A stretch of 64,000 bases of DNA from an uncultured Prevotella sp. (GCA_944320105.1 CALUGA010000008.1:1-64000); one strand, 5' to 3'. Counted from the first letter of the stretch, positions 25,501 to 34,488 are shown. Program-made: numbers and translations. The notes: generated from the letters alone by a model not told the origin.

Positions 25501-26485
25501 CCATTACCTTTCTCATGGCCTCGGCTATGGTGGTGGTGTGCGCCTCCGAGCCTTCGCGGCGCACGGTGAAGCCTTCGCGGCCCACCTCCACAGAAATGTC
25601 GGCAGCCGCTTGGCCGGCGGCCATGCCGTTGCGCAGCAGTGCCTTGCAGAGCATGGCGCGTCGCGGCCCCTGCTCCCCCGTAACGTTTACAGTCTCCGTT
25701 TCGGCGGGGTGGACGGCGAAGAGGCCCGTGGCAGGCTCGAAGCGCATGGCCGGGCTGTCGAAGAAAGCGGCCAGCCGCCCGTCGAGGGCCAAGTCTTCGG
25801 GCGAGCCTATGGCCACTTCGCCGCCGGGCTTCATTAGCCACAGCGTGTCGGCGGCCTGCAGGGCGAGGTCGAGGTCGTGGGTTGACATGAACACCACCTT
25901 GCCCGTTTGCCGCGCTATGCCGTGCAGCATGCGCATCGTCTCCACCTTGCTTGCGAAGTCGAGGAACGCCGTAGGCTCGTCGAGCAGTATCACCGGCGTT
26001 TGCTGTGCCAGGGCCTTGGCCAGCATGGCCTTCTGCCGTTCGCCGTCGCTCAGCGTGGCCACGCGCCGCCCGGCCAATGGGTCGATGCCCACGCATTGCA
26101 TGGCCTGCTGTGCCGCGTCGCGGTCGGCCGGCGAGCATCGGCCCCAGAAGCCCGTGTAGGGCGAGCGCCCCAGCTCCACCAGTTCCCTCACGGTCATGTT
26201 GCCCGTGTCGGGTTTCTCCGTCAGCACTATGGCCACGAGGCGCGCCATGTCGGCGGGCTTCAGTGCCGTTATGTCGCGCCCGGCTATGGTGGCGGTGCCT
26301 GCCACGGGTGGCTGGAAGCCCGCCAGCGTGCGCAGCAGCGTAGACTTGCCCGCGCCGTTGGGGCCCAGCAGGCAGGTAAGCTCGCCCCCGGTGATGGTGG
26401 CGTTGAGGCCCTGCGCCACGGTGCGCGGGCCTTTCTTTGTGATGTAGCCTGTGGCGAGGTTGCTTAGGGTGATGGTAGTGGTCAT
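25481..26485 (-). CDS. ABC transporter ATPase, FecE/BtuD-like, with C-terminal extension
   Basis: 334 aa. It probably energises uptake of an iron-siderophore, haem or cobalamin-type substrate. Walker A is GPNGAGKSTLL, the signature LSDGERQKAMLAKAL, Walker B VILLDEPTAFLD and the switch His is in STHDLD. About 80-100 residues after the ABC core (from TVNVTGEQGPRR) form an extra domain not typical of FecE. The ATG at 26485 is the family start. No permease or binding protein is seen nearby. The last residues MEMKSEK come from the neighbouring tandem repeat. Confidence 0.9.
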   Translation of the reverse strand: MTTTITLSNLATGYITKKGPRTVAQGLNATITGGELTCLLGPNGAGKSTLLRTLAGFQPPVAGTATIAGRDITALKPADMARLVAIVLTEKPDTGNMTVRELVELGRSPYTGFWGRCSPADRDAAQQAMQCVGIDPLAGRRVATLSDGERQKAMLAKALAQQTPVILLDEPTAFLDFASKVETMRMLHGIARQTGKVVFMSTHDLDLALQAADTLWLMKPGGEVAIGSPEDLALDGRLAAFFDSPAMRFEPATGLFAVHPAETETVNVTGEQGPRRAMLCKALLRNGMAAGQAAADISVEVGREGFTVRREGSEAHTTTIAEAMRKVMEMKSEK

Positions 26486-26499
26486 GGGATGGGTGGGGG

Positions 26500-26618
26500 A
26501 AAGCCCCACTCCCAGCTCTCCCCGGTGGGGAGAGGGCTGTGGGAGTAATGGTGGTTTTTTTGGTGATGGGAGTTTTGGGAGAAATGGGAGTTTTGGGAGA
26601 AATGGGAGTTCTGGGAGG
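26500..26618. repeat. GC hairpin plus 18-bp tandem repeat
   Basis: CTCTCCCC and GGGGAGAG form a hairpin at 26516-26534. A GGGAGTTTTGGGAGAAAT unit then repeats at 26568, 26586 and, partly, 26604. A related GGGAGTTTTGGGAGGCC sits beside the hairpin at 58210-58250, so both belong to a dispersed family. It lies between the dehydrogenase stop and the ATPase start. Confidence 0.75.
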
Positions 26619-26627
26619 CCGCTGGCC

Positions 26628-27623
26628 TCATTTAACCTCGTTCTCCAGCGGTCGGGCGGCCTGCCAGTCGGCTATGTTGGCCAGTGTGGTGGCGGCAATG
26701 TTGCGCATGGCCTCGCGGGTGAAGAAGCCCTGGTGCGACGTAACGATGACGTTGGGCATCATGAGCAGCAGCGCGAGCTTGTCGTCGTCAATCATCTTGT
26801 CGCTGCGGTCCTCGTAGAAATACTCCTGCTCCTCCTCGTAAACGTCGAGCCCGGCCGAGCCCACCTGCCCCGAGCGCAGTCCCGCGATGAGGTCTTCCGT
26901 GCGTATTAGCTTGCCCCTGCCGGTGTTGATTATCATCACGCCGGGCTTCATCATGGCAATGCTCTCGCGGCAAACCATGTGCCTGGTGCTGTCGGTGAGC
27001 GGGCAGTGCAGCGATATGATGTCGCTCTTGGCGTAAAGCTCTTCGAGGCTTGCGAGTGTCACCCCGTGCTCGCGGGCGAAAGCCTCGTCGGGCATGGGGT
27101 CGTAGGCCAGCACATTCATGCCGAAGCCCCGCAGAATCTTGGCCAGCTCGCGGGCTATGCGGCCCAGGCCCACCAGGCCCGCCGTCTTTCCGTACATGTC
27201 GAATCCCATGAGACCCTTCAGCTTGAAGTTGCCCTCGCGCGTGCGGCACACCGAACGGTACACCTTGCGGTTGAGCGACAGCATGAGCGTAACGGCATAC
27301 TCGGCCACGGCGTGGGGCGAGTAGGCCGGAACCCGCACCACGGGCATCCGCCCCCGTGCCGCCTCCATGTCAACGTTGTTGAAGCCGGCGCAGCGCAGTG
27401 CCAGGAGCCTCACGCCGTGGCCGGCGAGCTGCTCGATGGCGCGGGCATCGCACTCGTCGTTTACGAACACGCACGCCACGTCGCAGCCCATGGCCAGTTG
27501 CGCAGTGCGCGCCGTCAGCCTGTCCTTGTAGTAACGGATGTCGAAGCCAAACTTGCCGTTTTCGCGGTCGAACGACTCTCGGTCGTAACTCTTCGCGTCG
27601 AAGAAAGCTATTTTCACTGCCAT
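26628..27623 (-). CDS. D-lactate dehydrogenase / 2-hydroxyacid dehydrogenase
   Basis: 331 aa, cytoplasmic. It interconverts pyruvate and D-lactate or a related 2-hydroxyacid with NADH. The nucleotide fold has GLVGLGRIARELAKIL, the catalytic Arg is in NTGRGKLI, Glu lies in the YEEEQEYF region and the catalytic His in TSHQGFFTREA. It resembles LdhA of the D-isomer-specific family and would serve fermentative NADH disposal. It is same-strand with the ABC ATPase gene but separated by repeats, so co-transcription is uncertain. Confidence 0.92.
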   Translation of the reverse strand: MAVKIAFFDAKSYDRESFDRENGKFGFDIRYYKDRLTARTAQLAMGCDVACVFVNDECDARAIEQLAGHGVRLLALRCAGFNNVDMEAARGRMPVVRVPAYSPHAVAEYAVTLMLSLNRKVYRSVCRTREGNFKLKGLMGFDMYGKTAGLVGLGRIARELAKILRGFGMNVLAYDPMPDEAFAREHGVTLASLEELYAKSDIISLHCPLTDSTRHMVCRESIAMMKPGVMIINTGRGKLIRTEDLIAGLRSGQVGSAGLDVYEEEQEYFYEDRSDKMIDDDKLALLLMMPNVIVTSHQGFFTREAMRNIAATTLANIADWQAARPLENEVK

Positions 27624-27807
27624 ATCAGTTGGGTTTTGGTTTGTTGTGCGGCCTTTGCGGGCCAGCCGCTCGCCGCCGCCACTGCAAACTTACAAAAAGT
27701 AAGGCAGAAAGCAGCCCAAAAGATGTTGAATAAATGTTACAGTTGCCGTTAAAAAATCCGCCTCCGCCAGCCGTTTGCGCAAGGCGTTGATAGCCAGATG
27801 GTTAGCC

Positions 27808-27895
27808 ATGCCTGCCGTTTCGCCCTGCCAAACGGCCTGTTTTAGCCCCTGAAACGGCCTGTTTCGCCGCCCCGAACAGCCCGTTTGGCAAGCCA
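27808..27895. repeat. 22-bp-period array (locus 3)
   Basis: Cores begin at 27808 (ATGCCTGCCGTTTCGCC), 27830 (AAACGGCCTGTTTTAGCC), 27852 (AAACGGCCTGTTTCGCC) and 27874 (GAACAGCCCGTTTGGC), exactly 22 bp apart. This is the clearest array. Its right edge is where the truncated hsdS stops resembling its family. Confidence 0.88.
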
Positions 27896-28189
27896 AGGCG
27901 GCAGCCGCTTATTTACATTCTTAGCAAAATTGTCGGTATTTATAACCATAGCATTCCCCGTTATCCATGATTTAGGTGCTGTAAAATTTACTGTGCCGCA
28001 AGTATTACCACGGCATGTGATACAGATTTGTTCTTTCTCATGGTTATACAAATGATATTTACCAATAACGCCATTTGCACCATATACAAGATAACCATCT
28101 TCCGTTAAGTCTACTGAAGCAATAGTTTGTGGCTGATATATATCTGCAATGTCTTGTAAAGTAATACTATCACCTTTGATTTTGGCCAT
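27842..28189 (-). pseudogene. Truncated type I restriction specificity subunit (hsdS fragment)
   Basis: The frame of 115 codons begins MAKIKGDSITLQDIADIYQP and contains YLVYGANGVIGKYHLYNH and CITCRGNTCGTVNFT, recognisable parts of an HsdS target-recognition domain. Family resemblance ends after about 90 residues (AMVINTDNFAKNVN), where the frame enters the 22-bp array. A full HsdS is about 400 aa. No hsdM or hsdR is present. The DNA is visibly AT-richer than its surroundings, as is the Fic gene 45 bp upstream, suggesting a shared transferred locus. Confidence 0.8.
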
Positions 28190-28234
28190 TGTATTATTGC
28201 GAAGTCCCTTAATTAAGGACTATTAATATGCAAA

Positions 28235-29524
28235 TTATTTAGTTATCCTCAGATATGAGCAATACTTGGCAAGCAGGTTCTCTAATGGAAGGTCGCCTTT
28301 TTCAAATCGCTCTGCATCAAGTGGCAAAATTCTTTCGCATACTTGTAACTTGCCTTTGTAAAGGGCTTTGATGTATTTATTTCCGTTTTGCTGCTCGATG
28401 CTGATTTCAGAGAAAAAGGCAGTGATATCTTCCGGCTCATATATAATGGAATAGCTCGGCCGTTTGGCTCCGGGAATATCTTCTCGAAGAATACCCTTAT
28501 CCACGAGGTCTTGAATATCCCGTATGGCTGTGTCTTTGGAACATTTAGCCAATGATGCCCAAGTTTTGGAAGTTATCTTCGCTTCATAGCCATCAAGGAA
28601 TAGGTTTAGCATATCGGTCTGTCTTTGGCTAAGTGGTACGGAAGAAGCCTTTTGCCAAAAGAAGCTTTTGTTCAAGATGGTACTGACGATATTTTCCGCT
28701 TCGTCAAGTGCAACCGACAACGTACTGGCATACCAATATATCCATTCAGTAATGTCGCCATCGCCGCGTTGAGTCTTTTCCAAAATGTCGTAATAGTGGT
28801 TTTTATCTTTATTTATTTGCGAGGAAATATTGTAAAACCTGAACTCGCTCTTATCAGCACGAGCCAACAACATATCAGAAAGTATGCGTGCCAAGCGTCC
28901 GTTGCCATCTTCAAAGGGATGAATGCTGACAAACCAGAAGTGTGCAATGGCTGATCGTATAACCGAGTTTATGTTTTCCTGCCCATTGAACCAATCAAGA
29001 AAATGTGTCATTTCTTCGTCCACACGTTCCGGTGGGGGAGCTATATAATGGATTTTCTCGCGACCGAACATCCCGGAGACTATATGTTCCTCGTTGGTAC
29101 GATACTGTCCGACTTCAATCTGTGAACCCTCGCTGAAACCAGTCGGAAAGAATGCTGCTTGCCATGCACAAATTTTCTCTTTCGTCAATGGCTGGTCATA
29201 ATGATTTACTGCATCAAGCATGACTGCCACAACAGAATCTATGTAGTGTGATGATGCTGTCTGTTTGACATTTTCTATACCCAATTTTCGAGCAATAGAC
29301 GAACGTACTTCATCTACATTCAATCGTATTCCTTCTATTTCTGACGAATAAACTACATCATACGTCAGATTCTCCGCCATCGCTTTTAATTTGCTATCAA
29401 AGCCAAGTGAGGCAAGTCTGCCATACAACAAGCCCTGTTTACGGTTCACTTCTTCAAGAAGTGCCGTCAGTTCAGTCGCATCCCAACGGAATGCAGTCCA
29501 ATTGTCTCTTTCGTGTATATACAT
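28235..29524 (-). CDS. Fic family protein (DUF4172-Fic-winged helix)
   Basis: 429 aa from the ATG at 29524; a TTG at 29572 would add 16 residues. It begins MYIHERDNWTAFRWDA, typical of DUF4172. The Fic motif HPFEDGNGRLAR lies near residue 200. A SSEIEGIRL-like segment near residue 65 resembles an inhibitory (S/T)xxxE(G/N) helix. The C-terminal 100 residues (SQRQTDMLNLF...KDTAIRDIQDLVDKGILRE) read as a winged helix. Fic enzymes usually AMPylate protein targets. Its place next to an hsdS fragment matches type I restriction loci that carry Fic genes. The base composition is AT-rich. Confidence 0.93.
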   Translation of the reverse strand: MYIHERDNWTAFRWDATELTALLEEVNRKQGLLYGRLASLGFDSKLKAMAENLTYDVVYSSEIEGIRLNVDEVRSSIARKLGIENVKQTASSHYIDSVVAVMLDAVNHYDQPLTKEKICAWQAAFFPTGFSEGSQIEVGQYRTNEEHIVSGMFGREKIHYIAPPPERVDEEMTHFLDWFNGQENINSVIRSAIAHFWFVSIHPFEDGNGRLARILSDMLLARADKSEFRFYNISSQINKDKNHYYDILEKTQRGDGDITEWIYWYASTLSVALDEAENIVSTILNKSFFWQKASSVPLSQRQTDMLNLFLDGYEAKITSKTWASLAKCSKDTAIRDIQDLVDKGILREDIPGAKRPSYSIIYEPEDITAFFSEISIEQQNGNKYIKALYKGKLQVCERILPLDAERFEKGDLPLENLLAKYCSYLRITK

Positions 29525-29553
29525 ATCAGATGCGTCATTTAGCAATGAAAAAC

Positions 29554-29577
29554 GTCGCAATATTTGCGACAAATATA
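29554..29577 (-). promoter_or_regulatory. Fic promoter -7 box overlapping a palindrome
   Basis: On the minus strand TATATTTG (29570-29577) is followed immediately by arms GTCGCAA and TTGCGAC around a 3-nt centre (29554-29570). An operator at the transcription start is plausible. The winged-helix end of the Fic protein is the obvious candidate to bind it (inference). Confidence 0.6.
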
Positions 29578-29831
29578 CTCAATTATTGTCGTACGGCCAA
29601 GAAAAGCCATATAATGTTGCAAAAAATGCGATGATTTGGAGCGCGAAACGCCTGATATCTCTGGTTCCCTCTAAGACAAACCAAGATTTTTCTTATGCAT
29701 CTGGGGTAAAAAATCGCAATTTTTATATATCTTTGTGGCCAAGGGAGCGCATCCGCCCCAACCCCATGGCGATGGGGCAAAGCGGGGCGTGGCCCCAGGC
29801 AAGATGCCAATGACTAAAAACTGAAACCATC

Positions 29832-30191
29832 ATGAAGAAGATTACATCACTGCTGGCGTGCGCCGCCTTGTGCTCCGCCGCCATGGCCGACACCGGGCAA
29901 CGCGTAACCGTGGGCGGCGAACAGCTCGAAGGCTTCGTAACGAGCATCGCCTTCGACGGCGACAACGTGGTGCTGACGCTGGAAGACAACACCACCCTCA
30001 CCGCGCCCATGGAGGGCGTGGCCGTGAGCCTGGCCTACCAAGGCGTGGCCGACGGCATAGGCCAGCCCGAAGCCACCGGGCAGCGCCCCGCCGCTGTATA
30101 CACCATCAGCGGCCAATATGTGGGCAACTCGCCCGAGGGACTGCCCAAGGGAGTCTACATAGTTGGCGGAAAGAAACTCGTTATAAAATGA
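29832..30191 (+). CDS. Small secreted protein with a sorting-like C-terminus
   Basis: 119 aa. The signal peptide MKKITSLLACAALCSAAMA is followed by a short beta-rich body. The C-terminal AAVYTISGQYVGNSPEGLPKG then VYIVGGKKLVIK resembles the short C-terminal segment common on secreted Prevotella proteins (similar to, but shorter than, type IX secretion sorting domains). TATCTTTG at 29728-29735 is a -7 box. It ends 7 bp before the pectate lyase gene, so the pair is an operon. No function is known; spacer 29578-29831 holds only the two promoters. Confidence 0.7.
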   Translation: MKKITSLLACAALCSAAMADTGQRVTVGGEQLEGFVTSIAFDGDNVVLTLEDNTTLTAPMEGVAVSLAYQGVADGIGQPEATGQRPAAVYTISGQYVGNSPEGLPKGVYIVGGKKLVIK

Positions 30192-30198
30192 CAAGCCT

Positions 30199-32592
30199 AT
30201 GAAACTGAACATAAACACCTTGATTTCGGCTGCCGCCGCAGCCATAATGGCCTTGACGGCAGCCACCGCCGGGGCGCAGACGTGGAACTTTACCGCCACG
30301 GGCGATGCCGACATAGCCGCACTCGCGGCCGACCCCGATGCTTGGGAGCACGAGCAGACAAGCAGCAACGACCGCTACAAGAACCTTACGCCCTACAACC
30401 GGCAGCCGCTCGCCGCCAACGGGAGCGAGCTGCAGCTCACCGCAGGGCTGCTATTCACCGCCGACCAGGCCGACGCCATACGCATAGACATAAAGGGCAA
30501 GCGCATGGCCACCAACAAGCCGCTCACCATAACCATACCCGGGCTGAAGGCGGGCATGACCCTCACCATGAGCTGCAAGACGTCGAGCAAGACCACGGCA
30601 CGGGGCTTCAACGTGACCAACCTCGAACCCGTGGAGGGCAGCTTCAACGCCACCTCGCTCGATGAGCAGACCAACGTGGCAACGGTGGTGGCCGACGGCG
30701 ACGTGACCCTGGCCAACACCGGCGGGATGTACGTGTACAGCATCGCCGTGGCCGACCCGCAGCAGGGCGGCGGCGACACCCCTGCCGCAGCAGACCACTC
30801 AGTGGACATGGACCTTAAGGCCAACCAGGCGCGCCTCACCACCACCGGCGGCGTGGTGAAGTACTACAACACCGCAGAGCTAAGCTCCATCGACATGGAC
30901 CGCCAGACAGGCACCGTGACCGTAACGCCGCGCTCGGGCCAGTGGCAGGACGTGTTCACCCGCAGCATAGCCGCCATAGGCTTTGCCAAGGCGCAGGCCG
31001 GGGGCGGCGGCTCAGAGGTGGCCGGGGGCGGCGTTGAGATAACCGAGGCCGGGGGCTGGCTGGAGTCGGCCTACGTGGAGTGGAAGCCGTGCGAGGGCGC
31101 CGAGTCGTACAACGTATATGTGCGCGGCGGCCCCTATGCAGAGTTCACCCGCCTCGACCGCGAGCTGGTGCGCAACTACGGCACCTACGGGCGCGCCGAC
31201 GCCGTGGGCCTGCCTGCCGCCGAGGGCTACGAGCTGCGCGTGGTGCCGGTGAGCGGCGGGGCTGAGCAGGAGGCCGAGGCGTCCACGGCATCGGCCATCA
31301 GCGTGAGGGCCTACGACCGCGCTGGCTACGCCTGGATGGGGCGCGACGCCATTGGCGCCTACCAGGCCGACGGCACGCTGAGGCCCGAGGCGCGCGTGCT
31401 CTACGTAACCGGGGCCACGGCCAAGACCGTTGAGCTGCCTGTGGCCATCGACAGCAAGGGCAAGGAGGAAACCTTCACCGGCCTGCAGGCCATAATCAAC
31501 GCCTACCAGAAGGGCCGCGAAACGCGCCCGCTCTGCGTGAGGATAGTAGGCACCCTGCGCGCCGCCGACATGGACGCGCTGCTCAGCTCCGAGGGCTTGC
31601 AGGTGAAGGGCAAGAACAACACCACGCCTCTCGGCATCACCATCGAGGGCATTGGCCGCGATGCCACCATCTGGGGCTTCGGCCTGCTGCTGCGCAACGC
31701 CCTGAGCGTGGAGCTGCGCAACTTCGGCGTGATGCTCTGCCTGGACGACGCAGTGTCCATCGACACCAACAACAAGCACTGCTGGATTCACAACCTCGAC
31801 CTCTTCTACGGGCAGACCGGCGGCGACAGCGACCAGGCCAAGGGCGACGGCACCGTTGACATAAAGGGTAAGTCTACCAACATCACTGTGGCCTACTGCC
31901 ACTTCTTTGACAGCGGCAAGTCGTCGCTGTGCGGCATGAAGAGCGAGAGCGCCGACTGCCTCATAGACTACCACCACAACTGGTTCGACCACAGCGACTC
32001 GCGCCACCCGCGGGTGCGCACCCTTACCGTACACGTGTGGAACAACTACTACGACGGCTGCTCCAAGTACGGAGTGGGCGCCACCATGGGGTCGAGCGTG
32101 TTTGCCGAGGCCAACTTCTTCCGCGCCACCAAGAACCCCATGCTCATATCGCGCCAGGGAACCGACGCCAAGGGCGACGGCACCTTCTCGGGCGAGGACG
32201 GGGGCATGATAAAGAGCTTCGGCAACGTATATGCCGAGACGGCCTCCACCGGCGCCTACACGCCCATAACGCAGCACGTGAGCGCCACGGGATTCGACTG
32301 CTACGAGGCCGCCACGCGCACCGAACAGGTGCCGCAATCGGTGGTGACGCTCGCCGGAGGCACATCTTACAACAACTTCGACACCGACCCGGCCCGCATC
32401 TACGACTACACGCCGCTGTCGGCCGCCGACGTGCCTGCCGCCGTGACGGGCCACTGGGGAGCCGGCCGCATGGGCAAGGGCGACTTCAGCTGGGCGTTCG
32501 ACAACGCCAAGGCCGACACTGACTATGGCGTGGACGCCGCCCTGAAGGCCGCCCTCGAACAGTACCGGACATCGCTCGTGGGAAGCTTTTAA
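30199..32592 (+). CDS. Pectate lyase family 1 (PL1) secreted protein
   Basis: 797 aa with a signal peptide (ISAAAAAIMALTAATAGA). After an N-terminal beta-sandwich-like half (about 1-330, including a fibronectin-like VEWKPCEGAESYNVYVRGG), a right-handed beta-helix runs from about residue 400. DGTVDIKGKSTNITVAYC and DYHHNWFDHSDSRHPRVR are the calcium-site and catalytic-Arg regions of PL1/PL9-like pectate lyases, and HVWNNYYDG follows. It cleaves polygalacturonate by beta-elimination outside the cell. The C-terminus lacks the usual sorting tail, which the small upstream protein does show. Confidence 0.9.
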   Translation: MKLNINTLISAAAAAIMALTAATAGAQTWNFTATGDADIAALAADPDAWEHEQTSSNDRYKNLTPYNRQPLAANGSELQLTAGLLFTADQADAIRIDIKGKRMATNKPLTITIPGLKAGMTLTMSCKTSSKTTARGFNVTNLEPVEGSFNATSLDEQTNVATVVADGDVTLANTGGMYVYSIAVADPQQGGGDTPAAADHSVDMDLKANQARLTTTGGVVKYYNTAELSSIDMDRQTGTVTVTPRSGQWQDVFTRSIAAIGFAKAQAGGGGSEVAGGGVEITEAGGWLESAYVEWKPCEGAESYNVYVRGGPYAEFTRLDRELVRNYGTYGRADAVGLPAAEGYELRVVPVSGGAEQEAEASTASAISVRAYDRAGYAWMGRDAIGAYQADGTLRPEARVLYVTGATAKTVELPVAIDSKGKEETFTGLQAIINAYQKGRETRPLCVRIVGTLRAADMDALLSSEGLQVKGKNNTTPLGITIEGIGRDATIWGFGLLLRNALSVELRNFGVMLCLDDAVSIDTNNKHCWIHNLDLFYGQTGGDSDQAKGDGTVDIKGKSTNITVAYCHFFDSGKSSLCGMKSESADCLIDYHHNWFDHSDSRHPRVRTLTVHVWNNYYDGCSKYGVGATMGSSVFAEANFFRATKNPMLISRQGTDAKGDGTFSGEDGGMIKSFGNVYAETASTGAYTPITQHVSATGFDCYEAATRTEQVPQSVVTLAGGTSYNNFDTDPARIYDYTPLSAADVPAAVTGHWGAGRMGKGDFSWAFDNAKADTDYGVDAALKAALEQYRTSLVGSF

Positions 32593-32797
32593 ATGAAGAA
32601 TTAAGAATGAAGAATGAAGAAAGGGCTGCGCCGAGGAAATGAAGAATTAAGAATGAAGAAAGGCTGCGCATAGTATGGGGCAGCGGGAAAGGTAAAAGAG
32701 TAAAAAGGCATTTAAAGGTAAAAGGGTAAAAAGGTAAAAGAGTAAAAAGAGCTGTGCCATGGAAGGGGCAGCCGGCATTTGTCTTAACTCCTTAACT
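32592..32797. repeat. Purine-rich spacer repeats
   Basis: GAAGAATTAAGAATGAAGAA units and then GGTAAAAGGGTAAAAAGG units occupy the spacer after the lyase. At 32775-32797 lies a 23-bp sequence (core GTCTTAACTCCTTAACT) repeated exactly at 33337-33359 on the far side of the next gene. Confidence 0.8.
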
Positions 32798-32816
32798 CCT
32801 AAAAAATAAAAAAACA

Positions 32817-33221
32817 ATGAAGACTTTAAGATTTATCGGAATGACTTTGATGGCCGTGGTATTTTGCTTGAACTTCGCCGCTTGCTCCGACGATGACGAA
32901 GAACAGGGGCAAGGCGGCCCGCTGGCCGGGACAACCTGGCGGATAGCCACCTCTGAAGAAGGGGCAGGCATGGTTGGCATAGAAATAACATTCAGGTCCG
33001 ACGGAACGTTTGCGATGAGCCGTGATGGATGGGCTTACTCCAAGTGGAGCCTCGACGGCGACGTGCTGACGCTCACCGTGGGCGAAAGCGGGCCCGACGA
33101 TTACATGGAAGGCATGGTAAGCATCGACGGCGATGATGCCACTTACACATACCATTGGGCAGACGTGGAAGGCGAGTGGGAAGATAACGTAAACTACACC
33201 ATGACGCTCCGGAAGCAATAG
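32817..33221 (+). CDS. Small lipoprotein, lipocalin-like
   Basis: 134 aa. The lipobox is LNFAAC (Cys near residue 23), followed by an acidic SDDDEE stretch that often marks surface export in Bacteroidota. The body LAGTTWRIATSE...ITFRSDGTFAMS...YSKWSLDGDVLTLT looks like a one-domain lipocalin-type beta-barrel. It is bounded by a 23-bp direct repeat (32775-32797 and 33337-33359). A CTCTCCCC/GGGGAGAG hairpin at 33249-33267 follows. The ligand is unknown. Confidence 0.8.
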   Translation: MKTLRFIGMTLMAVVFCLNFAACSDDDEEQGQGGPLAGTTWRIATSEEGAGMVGIEITFRSDGTFAMSRDGWAYSKWSLDGDVLTLTVGESGPDDYMEGMVSIDGDDATYTYHWADVEGEWEDNVNYTMTLRKQ

Positions 33222-33248
33222 CCCCTCTCCGGCGAAGCCCCTCTCCGA

Positions 33249-33267
33249 CTCTCCCCTGTGGGGAGAG
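33249..33267. terminator. CTCTCCCC/GGGGAGAG hairpin
   Basis: An 8-bp perfect stem with a 3-nt loop, 28 bp after the lipoprotein stop and between convergent genes. It is a member of a dispersed hairpin family. Confidence 0.5.
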
Positions 33268-33384
33268 GGTGGTGGAAGAGACGGGAAGCACTATGGGAGG
33301 TGGGAGCAATGTATGTCTCCCACCTCCCGCTTCCTTGCATTTGTCTTAACTCCTTAACTTCTTTAATTCCTTAACTCCAGAGAT

Positions 33385-34488
33385 TCATTTCCCCACCGGC
33401 TCCACCAAGCCGCGGCGGCAGTCCTCGCCGGTGTACTGCATCACCTGCAGCTCGCCGCGCAGTGCGCCAAGGGCGTTGAGGGCCAGCGACAGCATCTCGT
33501 TCTCGCCGGGGATGACCACCACCGGGGCCAGGGCTTCCACCTGCGGGCGCAACAGCCCCATGCAGTGGGTGCTGTGGGCTATGCCGCCGGTGGCGATGAT
33601 GGCATCGGCATGGCAGCCTAAGGCCACGTACATGGCCCCCACCTCTTTGGCCACGGCATACATCATGGCGCTCACCACCGTCTTGTGAGGCTCCTCGCCG
33701 GTCTCGGCGCGCGCCGAGAGGGTAATCATGTCGTTGCTGCCCAACCACGCCGCCAGTCCACCACGGCCGCACACCATCTGCTTTACCTGCCGCTGGGTAA
33801 AGCGGCCGCTGAAGCACAGCTCCACGAGCTGCATGGCAGGCAGCGTTCCGGCGCGCTCGGGAGTGAAGGGGCCTTCGCCGCCGAGCGCGTTGTTCACGTC
33901 GATTACGCTGCCCCGTCGGTGCGCCCCCACGGAGATGCCTCCCCCAAGGTGGGCCACGATGAGATCCATGTCCTCATAGCGGCGGCCCACGGAGGCGGCG
34001 TAGCGCCGGGCCACGGCCTTGTGGTTGAGCGCGTGGAACACCGAGCGCCGCTCCAGCAGGGGCAGTCCGCTGATGCGCGCCTCGGGTCGCAGCTCGTCAA
34101 CCACCACGGGGTCGGCCGTGAATGCGGGGCAGCCGCATCGTGCAGCCAGTTCGTCGGCTATGAGCGCCCCGAGGTTGCAGGCGTGCTCCATGCGCGCCTC
34201 CACGAGGTCGCGCTTCATGCGCTCGTTCACGGCATACACGCCCCCCGGCAGCGGCCGGAGCAGTCCGCCGCGCCCTATCACAGCATCGAAGTCCAGCGGC
34301 AGCCCGGCCTCATGCAGCCGGGCGAGGACGAAGTCGCGGCGGTAAGCATATTGGTCGCTTACGCGCTCGAAGCGCGCCAGCTCGGCCACGGGGTGGTGCG
34401 CTCCGGCCGCCCACACCTGCCGCTCGTCGTGGAAGATGGCCATCTTGGTGGATGTGGAGCCGGGGTTGATTACTAATATCTTCTTCAT
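33385..34488 (-). CDS. buk: Butyrate kinase
   Basis: 367 aa, acetokinase family. It converts butyryl phosphate and ADP to butyrate and ATP. ILVINPGSTSTKMAIF is the phosphate-binding N-terminus. GRGGLLRPLPGG and LIVAHLGGGISVGAHRRG match butyrate rather than acetate kinases, with FTPERAGTLPAMQLVELCFS and the C-terminal AIIATGGIAHS. The start at 34488 overlaps the ptb stop by ATGA. Branched-chain acyl phosphates are also possible substrates. Confidence 0.95.
   Translation of the reverse strand: MKKILVINPGSTSTKMAIFHDERQVWAAGAHHPVAELARFERVSDQYAYRRDFVLARLHEAGLPLDFDAVIGRGGLLRPLPGGVYAVNERMKRDLVEARMEHACNLGALIADELAARCGCPAFTADPVVVDELRPEARISGLPLLERRSVFHALNHKAVARRYAASVGRRYEDMDLIVAHLGGGISVGAHRRGSVIDVNNALGGEGPFTPERAGTLPAMQLVELCFSGRFTQRQVKQMVCGRGGLAAWLGSNDMITLSARAETGEEPHKTVVSAMMYAVAKEVGAMYVALGCHADAIIATGGIAHSTHCMGLLRPQVEALAPVVVIPGENEMLSLALNALGALRGELQVMQYTGEDCRRGLVEPVGK

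Noticed and set aside
25051..25837. Open frames rich in Ser/Phe/His in the pyrimidine tract
   Set aside because: They are translations of the tandem repeat and of the antisense strand of the ABC ATPase gene.
27842..29524. Functional type I restriction-modification system
   Set aside because: Only a truncated hsdS is present; hsdM and hsdR are absent.
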